A DNA stretch of 64,000 nucleotides from Kappaphycus alvarezii (Eukaryota; Rhodophyta; Florideophyceae; Gigartinales; Solieriaceae): contig NADL03000527.1 in NCBI GenBank assembly GCA_002205965.3, positions 215,725 through 279,724 of the forward strand, read 5' to 3'. A program made the position numbers and the translations under genes. The notes below the pieces were generated by a model that saw only the letters and a program-made list of their open reading frames with translations, searched no databases and was not told where the DNA came from. This document shows positions 31,140 to 40,875 of this stretch, one piece after another (within the stretch, counting starts at the first letter, position 1; every line of letters starts with the position of its first letter).

Positions 31140-32964
31140 CCTTTAACTCAATCGAGCGTTCCAAAATTCTCTCTCAGGCAATCCGCCGCATCCCGGCGGC
31201 CGCACGATGGGTCCACTTCCTCTACGGGGCTCCTTCCCGCCTCTTCTTCGGCCGTCACCTCATATGGAGTCGAACTGGCACCCAACAGGGAGACCCCCTC
31301 GGCATGTTACTCTTTGCTATTGCCCTCCACCCCCTTGCACAAGGACTAGCATCCAATTTCCCTGCCCTCCCGCTTCACACATGGTACGCTGACGATGGAA
31401 CACTGATTGTTCCTACTTCACAAGCCCACGCCGTTCTCCACTACCTGCGCCTGAACGGCCCGAACTTCGGCTTCCATGTTAACCTCAACAAAACGTCGGC
31501 CTGGTGGCCCTCTCCCTCACCACACGCTCTCCTACGTCACCTGCCATGCGACGTTCTCGCCTCTGAAGCTATCACGGTTCTTGGTAGCCCGATTGGCACC
31601 CTGGATGCATGCACTTCCCTGGCCATCAAAGCACTGCAGAAGGCCGAGTCACTCTGGACATCCCTCACAGCCATGAACGAGCCTCGGATCTCATTCCACA
31701 CTCTCCGATTCTGTGCCTCCTCATGTCTGGTTATATACTTGTTCCGCTCAACCCCGCCGCACATTACCTTCCCACTTGCCAAAGCTTTTGACAAGGGGTT
31801 GCGAAGGGTTTTCGAGCAAGTTCACCGGAAGATGTCGGACATCGCGTGGCTACAAGCCACGCTACCATTCCGCCATGGCGGCCTCGGGCTCACCCCATGC
31901 ACTTCCGTCAACGTCATCGCATACAAGGTCTCCAATCTGACGAACATGCCACTCATTCGGCGTCTACTGCACACAAACTCCACGCATGTTGCCAGGCTTT
32001 TGGCCCCATCCTACGACACCCTGGCCACAAGTTTGAACCTCCCTGCAGAACTACGACTAGAGGCACTCTTGTCACGATCGAACCACATCGACCACAACGC
32101 CGCTCGCTCCCTCCAGGAAGAAATCACCAGTCACTTCCACCGCTCACGCCTCTCCCTACTACGCGCTTCGGCCCCTTCCACCTCTTCATCGCATTTTTTT
32201 ACGCGGCTCGCCTCGACAACCTCCTCAAAGGCTTCCGCTCCCTTCTCAACACTTCCGCTACCGTCCACTGACCTATACACCTCAGGGGAGCTATGGCGCA
32301 CGATGGTCGACCTTCGCTTAGGTAACCCAATATTCTGCGGCCTCAGGCGCTGCCCTACCTGCCTGGAAGGTAACTATACTGTTCCCCCGCTCCTGGATAC
32401 CGTGGGCCACCACGCATCCACTTGCAAAGGGGGTGTGGGTGCGGTGCGCCGTCACAACCGTCTCGGGATATTCTTTACCGGGAACTTACTAGCCCGGCCA
32501 TCTCCCTCACCGTAATTCGGGAGCGAGTCTTTGCCGCCGACCTTCACAAGAGCCCAGCCGAGCAACGCGCACTGGACCTCGTCATCGACGACCCCTTATT
32601 CGCGCCCACACTACAGGGTATTGACGTCACGATTGTCAGTCCTCACTCGGCATCATATCGCAACCAGGCAGATGGAGGTCTCTCAGCACTGACACGAGCC
32701 GAAAAGCGCAAAAGGGAACACGATGCGCTACCCTGTCGTGCCGAGGGTATGGAGCTTCTACCTATGGCCATCGACATTTACGGACAAATTGGGCAACCGT
32801 ACTCCAGGCGCTCGCTCCATGACATGAGTAACTTCACTGCTTACCGCCGAGGGAAGCATCCTATGTCTGAATTCCGGAAGCTCAAGACACGTGTCTCATT
32901 TGTTCTACAGTACACCGCAGTCATGATTAATCACCGAAGACGGAGAACGTACCCCACCACCTGA
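31135..32964 (+). pseudogene. ORF2 C-terminal part: RT palm, zinc knuckle, nuclease-like end (3' half)
   Basis: The sequence resumes in motif A with AFNSIERSKIL, then has motif B (GTQQGDPLGMLLFAIALHPL), the catalytic YADD (WYADDGTLIVP) and VLGSPIGTLD. The C-terminus carries RCPTCLEG...GHHASTCKGG and, after a one-base deletion near 32470, RDILYRELTSPAI and GIDVTIVSPHSASY, ending at 32964. The Cys/His cluster plus the following block resembles the C-terminal end of elements with a restriction-like endonuclease; no full catalytic set was confirmed. The frame upstream of 31135 belongs to the insert. Confidence 0.85.
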
Positions 32965-33144
32965 CGTCCAGACGGGGCTCTTGCCTGATCCCCCTCCAGA
33001 AGTCATGAAATAAAAGGTCTCTTTCTCTCAAACACTACCACGCACACTCTGCTGTCAACACCCACCGCATCCGGTGCACACGTTTCCACCTCTCCCATTC
33101 CGCCCGTCTGTCACAAAACTACCACATTGCAACATACCCCTTGC

Positions 33145-34385
33145 TCATGGATTCGGCGCGTCATCCAATGTCAGCACCACCTTTCCCACGCTTGTGCCAC
33201 TCTGGAAATACTTGAGCGCCTCTACGGCATCCGAAAAATGAAACTCCCGTCCCACAATCGGCTTTCCCACGTTCATTTCATCCAACGTTTTAAACCCCTT
33301 CCGAATCAGCGCCCGCTGCCCAAACAGATCCCCGACATTGAACCCGGCCACCGACTTGTTTTCGTTAATCGAGTGCACCAGGTCCAACCGTGGTCGCCAA
33401 AGCCTTCTCCACCCCAGCTTGACCAAATTACGCCACCCAGACAGCCTCCATAAACTAATCCCACCACTAGGCATCATACTCGCACTCCCCATCACAATAT
33501 ACTTTCCACCAGGATTCAACAGCGCATACCCAGGTGCAAAATACCTCCCCAACACCGAATCCACCACGACATCGACCCCCCAACGCCGCCCAACGCGCGC
33601 TCCCTCACAGTCCTCTCCAGCCCCAAGGCAGCATCATCCACGCCTCTCACCACAATCTGCTCCCTCCGAACCCCCATCTGCTCCACCAACAACCTGGCCT
33701 TATCCTCATTACCAACCGTACAAATCGGAATGCCACCAATCTCCTTCACCATAGCCACCAACTTACTGCCCACCCCCCGCAGCCGAATGAATCAACACAG
33801 CCCTCCTCTCCGACGTCAACAAGCCAGCACTCCCTTCAACCACACTCGGCATACCCCCCAACTCACAAAGCGCATACCACGCCGTAAACGCCTGTACAGG
33901 ATACGCGGCACCCTCCGCAAAGGTCCAACCGTCAGGAATGCGACGTACATACTCACCATCAATGTTCACAGCAGTGGCATAACAGCCGAATCGACGTATA
34001 GCCCATACACGATGACCAGGGCGAAAATCAGCGACCTCATTACCGACGGCATCAATGACACCAGAGACTTCGAAACCAGGGGTGAATGGAGGCTGCCCTG
34101 CAAGGTCGTATAGGCCGAGCAGGGCGAAACAGTCTGCGAAATTCATACCGATGGCGCGGGTGTGGATGCGCACCTCGTGTGGTTTCTGAGGGTGTGGATG
34201 GGTGGAATGGTGGGTTGGTTAGGGTAGAAATGTTGGATCGGGGTGCGTGGGGAAAGTGGGGTGTGATGGTTTGGACGTACCGGGGGCGGAAGAACCTCAT
34301 GTTCGAGTTTGAGGTTTGCAAAGTCGCCGTAGGCGCGGATGATGTAACGGGCAGCGGGGAGTGGGGGAGGTTGTTGTGTGCCCAT
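33145..34385 (-). CDS. VAT-1/quinone-oxidoreductase-like MDR protein (one intron, two homopolymer frameshifts)
   Basis: Exon 1 runs from ATG 34385 (MGTQQPPPLPAARYIIRAYG) to 34281 and ends in VLPPP. The intron 34280-34186 (95 bp) has GTACGT and CTCAG ends in phase 0. Exon 2 opens KPHEVRIHTRAIGMNFADC, then has PPFTPGFEVSGVIDAVG and RPGHRVWAIRRFG (GroES-like catalytic domain without zinc ligands). The Rossmann entry HSAAGG is followed by KLVAMVKEIGGIPICTVGN, and the C-terminal half runs to 33145. Frame slips at about 33770 and 33575 both sit in G6 runs and fit missing G residues; the frames on either side align well with the family. This is the only clear housekeeping gene in the window: an NAD(P)H-dependent medium-chain reductase, probably cytosolic or mitochondrial-outer-membrane-associated like VAT-1. 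The substrate is not predictable. Confidence 0.8.
34186..34280 (-). other. Intron of the VAT-1-like gene
   Basis: Donor GTACGT and acceptor CTCAG on the minus strand, phase 0, 95 bp. Splicing joins VLPPP to KPHEVRIH, matching the expected P-x-P-x-E-V-x-I run of the family. Confidence 0.8.
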
Positions 34386-34399
34386 GGAGGAGCGGGATG

Positions 34400-34690
34400 G
34401 GAGTTGGATTGGGTGGGAGGGGGGTGGGGGTGGTGGAGTGGATAGGGTGGGGAGTGGGTGATATGGGTTTTTGAGGTGGGAAATGAGAGGGGGTGGGATG
34501 ATGGGGCGTTGATTTGGGGCGATATCTGTTTATGGGGTTGGGCGGGAATGGGGTTTGATGGGGTGGTTGGTAGGGTGATCGGGGTTGGGTGGGTGTGGTG
34601 ACTTGGGTGGGCATTTTTTCTATGGTGATGAGGGTGGGGTGTGGGGACGGTGGGGGCGAAAAATTCACTCAGGATTGCGATGGGTGTTTA
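34400..34690. promoter_or_regulatory. G-rich stretch with quadruplex potential upstream of VAT-1-like gene
   Basis: The plus strand here is almost free of C for nearly 300 bases. GGGTGGGAGGGGGGTGGGGG at 34411-34430 has four G-tracts separated by single bases. The minus strand is a Pro/Thr-codon-rich open frame (34668-34297), best read as leader or promoter of the minus-strand gene. From 34700 to 35900 I see no convincing gene; CACGTGTA occurs once at 34792-34799. Confidence 0.6.
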
Positions 34691-35210
34691 TGATATTTGG
34701 GTGTCTGTGTGGTATTTTGGGTTTTGTTAAATTGATGGTGTGCGGTTTTTTTCTATGAAAGGGAATGTTATGTGATCCAGGAAGGAAAGTGCCACGTGTA
34801 TGTGATGGGACTGGGGCGTTGTGAACTGGAATAAACAGTTTTGTTGTGGTATTTGGATGTTTGGGGGGAGAAATTTGGGGGAGTAGCTGTTGAGGGCAGC
34901 ATTACAGCTGCCATCGTCTCACAATTTTACTGTAAGCTTCGGAGGGGTTGGAATTGTGCCGCCGTATTTTAGCAGGGCAAGTAGCCGTCCTTCTCCCCGA
35001 CGCGGGGGTGCAAGGAGTAACACAAGTAGTAAAGTGAGAAATCGTCCTGCTACTTTACCCCCCTACGCTATCTACATAACCATCCGCACCTTGGGCTGGG
35101 ACCCATAGTAGTCAGAGTCCCGCGACAATCCGAATTTCGCGGCTCTCCTGAGTTTGCCATTGCAAATACTCGCAGCAATGCGGATGCCCACATGAACGCT
35201 CACATGCGTT

Positions 35211-35447
35211 TTGATCAAGTCAATCGATCAGTACAAGACGGAAAACAAGAATGCGCAAATGATTTTGCAGGCCGCCCGTATAGCACTGGAGATGAATCCA
35301 GTCGGAGCGGAATCGGATAGCAACTACATAGTAATGATGATCCGTATGGGCCTACTGCCGGTTCACGTGATGTTTGATGACGAACTTCTGCGTCAACCGC
35401 ACTATCCGGTCACAATGCTCAAAAAGGTTGCTCAGTTCTACAGCTGA
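35211..35447 (+). other. Short open frame, possibly 5' part of the gag relic
   Basis: 78 codons with normal-looking composition (KNAQMILQAARIALEMNPVG) and a stop at 35445-35447. It shows no recognised motif. It may be an eroded leader or N-terminal gag segment of the element that follows. Confidence 0.2.
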
Positions 35448-35948
35448 CTGCCAATGCCTGGTAAAGTTCTCTCTGTGATTGATGATGCAGCACTGTAGGT
35501 TATTCAAAGTGTAAGTCCCCTCGTATGGCTAGCATCCGTTGCTACTGGAACGCTTGACAGCCCACGAGATTTAGCCAAATCGGTCGTCAACCGTTACAAA
35601 GCACTTTCGTCGTTAGAAGATGGTCTAAGACGCACTCCACCAGCTGGTCGTAGTGATGACAGCGGTGTCACGCCAATCGACAGCCCTCAGTGAACCGCAA
35701 CCTAATGTTACAGGGACAAGTGGCACGTAATGAAGAGGACCACTGACGTGATGGAAGACCAGGAAAAAGTCAAGATTACTACCGGGCAGCTCCTCCGACA
35801 CTAGTCACAACAGATCCAGTCACGATTAATCCAGATCAGACTGAAAGAGTTGGACGAAAATCATTTAGAAAGGAACATGATGGCGAAGTAACTCACTGCT
35901 GACTCCTGACACAAGAATAGACACAGCAGTAATATCCGTTCTAGGGAA

Positions 35949-37576
35949 GTGAACTTTCGCGGAGATCGAGACCCCGGTATACACCAGATCCGACCAATTT
36001 TTTATGCTATCCGCGACTATGAGGCTTTTGCAGTCCAGATTTGCTTGTCAGACAGACAGAAGGCTTTGTTTTTCAGTAATTTGTTCGGTGGTTCCGCTCG
36101 AGATTTCTTCTTTGCCAAAATCGACGCGACGAGAATGACGTTTCAGGAACAAGTCAAGGTGATGCTGTCGAAATTTGACTCAGATGCCCGAATAGTGGAG
36201 GAACAATCGGAATTAGAAAGCGTGACGCTGGCACGATTGATAAAGCAGACAGACACGTCAAACATCAGTGTCGGACTGGACAATCTCGTACAGCGAATCA
36301 ATTCGCTTTCGCCGCAATGTACGGAGGAATTCCGCTCAGATAGCACAAAATACGCTATTTGCGATCCCGCTTTATTCGAATATTCCATGGGCGAATAGGG
36401 CTATTAGCCTGATACGATCCTCAAATTACACGTACCACCGTTTCATTCTCGCCCTTCGCGAACGGCTCCGGTTAGATCTTGAGAACCGTCAGACGAACGC
36501 GGGAAATAGCACAAGCGACGCAGTGTTTTACCAGAAGTATGGGAGACCCCCTAAGAAGTACCGCAACACACGTGACGAACTTCGATACAAAGGTACGTCT
36601 GCTGAAAATAACCGTAAGGCTTCCGCTAAGAACCCTATCGGACGCGGCGAAAACACCTCCTCTGCCATGTTTCTGGATCTGATGAACATTTTTCAAGCTT
36701 CTACCGGACTAAGGACAAGAAACGTTACGTTCGGGAGGAAGTCGGGAAAGTCACCTCTGCAGTCATGCTTCTGCATGAGCTGTCACACACGATCGGCCAG
36801 CTCCGTCCGCGACTGAACGGGACGCATCAGATGGCCGCCAGACATCAGGTTCTGAATCTGACTCGTCTTTATTGGATGCAGCGGTGCCGATACATCACAC
36901 CACCGATGCATTGGACTCATATCAATCGGTGACAGGAGATTTTGCGACATCCAATGACGCGTTGCATATCTTCGAGGAGATTGACAAGTCAACCGCCATA
37001 AATCACCTCCATACTTTGATGGGCCCTTCAGACTCAGAGCGGGAAATCACAAAAGGTCATTGGGATGAAAATCTAACTCAGAATTTTCATTAATGCGTCG
37101 CTTTGAAGCTTCTAAAAGGCTGCGCCCAACGGGTTGGACTAACGCACATCGGAAGTCAACCCCCAGACGTAAACAACGTTCTTGGAAGTACGAGTGAAGG
37201 TATGAAACAATTGAGATCAACTTATCTCTGCGATAAATATCATTCAAACATCGCAAATCACGCCCTGCCTTCTGCGTTGAAACCGGTGCACCCACGTCAA
37301 TTATTGTTGTGAGGGAATTGCGACGGATATTCGCCAAATTGGGACGTAAGATCCCGCAGCATCGAAGTGGTTATAGAAGATTTCAGATTTGGTAATGGTG
37401 TATTCGATTCACTAGGGCAAATTGAATTACCACTCCACACTCCCGCAGGGAGCCCTATAGCTATTCTGAGGCCGGGGGTAAGTCCGACATCAGAAAATAA
37501 ATCAAAAGAGCACATACAGTGGGGGAACGTTTCATTGGCGCTCAGCAAAATAGCCCCAGATTCTACTGAATTTTAA
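35949..37576 (+). pseudogene. LTR-retrotransposon gag/protease relic
   Basis: The first frame (35949-36398) has the capsid-like pattern MNFRGDRDPG..., LFFSNLFGGSARDFFFAKID and MTFQEQVKVMLSKFDSDARI. Shifted frames follow to about 36816. Near 37367-37480 a protease-like segment reads FRFGNGVFDSLGQIELPLHT, as in retropepsin regions of copia- or gypsy-class elements. No RT or integrase remains and many stops intervene. Confidence 0.55.
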
Positions 37577-37854
37577 CCTTTTTTCGTTACTGTACAAATA
37601 TTTTCCTGCAATTTGGGGGCAGGGATTTCCGTAAGCATTGCCCCGTCCAATAATATTTGTGGATCAATTTCGTCAAAAAATGTTATTATACACCTGCGTT
37701 TGCACGCGGTTGTACCGGGCCACACTTATGATCGGGCAAAAATGGCGAGGCGTGAGGGGAAATGCTGATTGGACGGGGCCGTGACCGCGAGGGAAGGGGC
37801 GAATGCTGATTGGAGGTGGTCAGGAGGTCCCATTTGGGCATAATGATTGCCTTC

Positions 37855-37927
37855 ATCGGGGTAAGTCCAGGTACATCGGGGGTAAGTCCAGGTACATCGG
37901 GGTAAGTCCAGGTACATAAGGGGTAAG
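37855..37927. repeat. Minisatellite, about 20-bp units (gtaagtccaggtacatcggg)
   Basis: Three full units and a partial fourth occur with one-base length differences, caused by the length of the G-run. Confidence 0.9.
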
Positions 37928-38136
37928 TCCGCAGTGAGAATTAGGCTGTGCGAACGTGCACAGCCTGTAATTCAGGCTATTACGTTGTGGAAAAGTTCAA
38001 TGCTTGTCCCACCATATCCGCGTGGCAGGCTATAGGGTTTTGTTGAATAGCAGATAGAAGGTGAAAAAGTATTTAAAGAATAGTTGGTTGGGTGGGGAAG
38101 GAAGGGAAGGGGTATGGTTAAGACGTGAAATTAATA

Positions 38137-38287
38137 AGGGTTTTAGGGGTTTTTAGGGGGTTTTAGGGGATTTAGGGGTTTTTAGGGTTTTAGGGGTTTT
38201 AGGGTTTTTAGGTTTAGGGGTTTTAGGGGTTTTTGGGGTTTTAGGGTTTAGGGGTTTTTAGGGGATTAAGGGATTTAGGGGTTTTAG
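38137..38287 (+). repeat. Telomere-like degenerate TTTTAGGG(G) tract
   Basis: About 150 bp consist of T(2-5)AG(3-5) units with the G-rich strand on plus. A shorter tract (tttagggttttagggttttt) occurs at about 40322, with its duplicate at about 49813. It resembles an interstitial or subtelomeric telomere-like repeat; the host telomere sequence is unknown. Confidence 0.75.
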
Positions 38288-38289
38288 TT

Positions 38290-39830
38290 ACCGGCCTGGT
38301 GGGGATTTGGGTGGCCGAGGGGATTTGTTGCACATGTTATTTTATATGTTGCGATAAGGCTTGTATAGTCCTTGGAAGTATTCAGGAGTGCTTCATTGTC
38401 TTTCTAACAACAGTTGAAGGCATAGAAGTAAAATATTTTGGGTTATGACAATTTTTCGAAAATGTCGATTTTGCCTATTTTTGATGCGGTTGTACCGTTT
38501 TTTCTAGGAAATGGATTACAGACTATATTAACCCGTTATTATTTAAGAAATGGATGGAGTAGGCAGTGTATCACAACAATTTTATGAAAAAGTGTGCAAA
38601 GATAGCGTCATGCAGACTCGTGGTGTTGCCATGTTTTAAGGCGGTTTTGACGGTAAACTCGATTTTGTGGAGTGTTTGTTCAATTAAAGCATAATCTTGT
38701 GCTGAGGTGGTCCTTGATAGTGGTATTCAGCGTCTATATTATATTTGTGTGCTGCGATCATGGCCTACGCAGTGATATGGGTCGGGGCTACCTGATTTTC
38801 CCTACTAATCCATTTTTTGAGATTGCAGTGAAACCCGATGAAACGAACAGTTGATATTAGTAAGGTTTATGTTGGATACGCTGCAAGTCAAACTCTGCAT
38901 AAAAGTGGCCAATGCAAAAAAACTTGCTCTTTAAGCGGAATTGATGACGGCTCTGTTTGCGAACAAGTGATCCAATGTGCTCTTAGTGTGTTCTTGGGAC
39001 CTTGTAAAGTGAGCTGGATACAAAATTCGCTTTTACCGAAAAACTACGCAAGGAATCGTTAGTAGTAAGAAATTGGGTAAGGTTTCCTGAACACGAGGAT
39101 CTGCTGAATATACATAGGTGACGCACTCAAAGCATTTGTTTATAAATTGCTTCCTAACTGAGAAAAGTAAAAACTGAATACCGTCTTGCCTTTATTGAAT
39201 CCTTGAATCCATTTGGTAGAGAAATTTTAAATCTGATAAATGGAGCAGTTGGTATTAGTATGCCTTGTTTTCGGTGCGTGGAATGTAATGCTCCGGTGAT
39301 TGGTGTCGATAAAAAAATGACACAGAGCGACCTTTTTGTGTTTACTAGATCCATTTGGGGATAAATATGACTTGAAATCCGTTGGATTGCTTATATCACA
39401 AGAGTAGGAAAAGTATGATGCTGTCCGGGATGTAAGGATTTGGAGAATGTATTTGTCTTTAATCAAGTCATTGGCTGGTTCAATGCTTCCTAAATGAGAA
39501 ACGTGACGTACAAATACCTTATGGTCTTTATTCAATTTAGTTGATGCGTGTGTTTTCAGTTGCAACCTGATGAATACAGCAGATCACCTTAGTAAGTATT
39601 TGCATGGTGCTCGTAATGTGAGGTTCAGGCTAATGGTGGGGTGGGAATATATGCCTTGAAATCCGTTGGAGCGATTGTCCTCAAAATGAATTTTTAAGGG
39701 ACGCCAGTGTGAGCCTTTCGAGCATGGATGGAGAGCTTTTATCGTTCTGATGAATATCAAAGTCTTACGCGATCTAGGAGTGAGAGTCATGTTGGAAGGA
39801 GGAATTTTGCCATTTACGTTCATACGGACT
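38290..39830. other. AT-rich, gene-free stretch with degenerate repeats
   Basis: No gene can be supported. An acaatttttcgaaaa core identical to that of the promoter palindromes occurs at 38448-38462 without CACGTG arms. From about 39100 short strings recur at distances near 285-335 bp (cttgaaatccgttgga at about 39370 and 39653; gcttcctaa with tgagaaa at about 39151 and 39486), suggesting an old long-period tandem repeat. Confidence 0.5.
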
Positions 39831-40218
39831 GCTTAAGAAACATAGGACTTATGGATAAATGACATTGAGGGCCATCCGCACTTGTTTCTAACTGACATGA
39901 TGTAGCAATGGTAAAGAGATTTTTGACCTCTACAAGGCTCATAGAACTTGAGCGTCATTCTAGGCTCTATTTCTATAAAAATGATCATGAAATCTATCAC
40001 AAACGGCAGGGTTTTAGCGTATTTATTACAACAGAGAGATTGTATTTGCCATTCCTGGTCTTACTTGCAAAACAATGATCATAAAGTCTACCTTGCATGG
40101 CCTTGAAATTTCAGTTCGGAATGAGAGAATTTGGAGCGAGCCGTCATTTCTGCATATTGTGTTTTGAAAGAAATGGCAGCGAAGATCATCCGGACATATT
40201 TCTATCTGACATGATTTC

Positions 40219-40447
40219 ACCATGCAAAAGAGGTTTTGGACAACAACGACTTTCTGTGAAATACAAAGTCTTTCCCGGTTCTGTTTACATAAAAATGGCC
40301 ATAACGTCCATCATATACGGCTTTAGGGTTTTAGGGTTTTTTTCACCATGCAAAAGAGGTTTTGCACAACAACGACTTTCTGTGAAATACAAAGTCTTTC
40401 CCGGTTCTGTTTACATAAAAATGACCATAACGTCCATCATATACGGC
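40219..40447. repeat. Two-copy direct repeat, about 100 bp, around a telomere-like tract
   Basis: caccatgcaaaagaggtttt...catcatatacggc occurs at about 40219-40320 and 40345-40447 with two or three differences, separated by tttagggttttagggttttt. More diverged relatives lie upstream (about 39890-40010). The arrangement recurs at 49710-49938 in the duplicate. Confidence 0.85.
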
Positions 40448-40620
40448 GGGGGATTCGTAGTGTGTAATTTCCGGTTCTACTTCCAAAAACATGTTCATAA
40501 CGTCGAAATAAAACGGCCAGGAGCCGGCGGGTTGCAATGGAGAGAGTTCAGAGCAGGCTGCACATATAGTTCTTGGATTTAGGGGTTTTCAATTTGGGTT
40601 TCATTCTTGATTTCAGTTGC

Positions 40621-40650
40621 CACGTGTATATCACAATTTTTAGAATTACA
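40621..40650. promoter_or_regulatory. CACGTG half-palindrome with ACAATTTTT core, upstream of ParB-like gene copy 1
   Basis: gcCACGTGTA, then tatcACAATTTTTagaattaca; the right CACGTG arm is degraded. It lies about 250 bp before ATG 40876. Its duplicate is at about 50113-50142. Family description is under 58881. Confidence 0.6.
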
Positions 40651-40875
40651 ACTGTAAAATCAATAGTCAGTTACTATTTGCTTTGATTTGATTCTGCGCT
40701 TGCAATTAATTTGGGTACTTAAAGTCCAACGTTTTTCTTCCGTCTCTTCCTTCTCCCTCTCCAAACATATCCACATCTACCCTGCATCTCCACCCGCACC
40801 TATATCAGAATCAACAGATTATATTTCTCTACTAACTTAACTCGTTGCATACCTCTCTAAACATCTCTCTTCCAA

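Larger units (their letters stand above)
19563..33013 (+). mobile_element. Non-LTR retrotransposon with ORF1 and ORF2, split by a 9.5-kb insertion
   Basis: ORF1 (19563-20610) and ORF2 (20610-21660 plus 31139-32964) are in the usual order. The 9,474-bp LTR-bounded element at 21661-31134 interrupts ORF2. A candidate polyadenylation signal (aaataaaagg) lies at about 33008. The element is related to the minus-strand relic at 2500-5170 and to the small relic at 58960-59180. Apart from the insertion its only visible lesions are single-base frameshifts, so it was young when interrupted. Confidence 0.85.

Noticed and set aside
33516..33773. Separate small gene within the VAT-1-like gene
   Set aside because: Its sequence continues the Rossmann domain of the flanking frames; it is the middle of one gene between two homopolymer slips.
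34297..34668. Pro/Thr-rich 123-codon minus frame upstream of the VAT-1-like gene
   Set aside because: Explained by the C/A-rich strand (poly-Pro and poly-Thr codons); it overlaps the leader and exon 1 in another frame.
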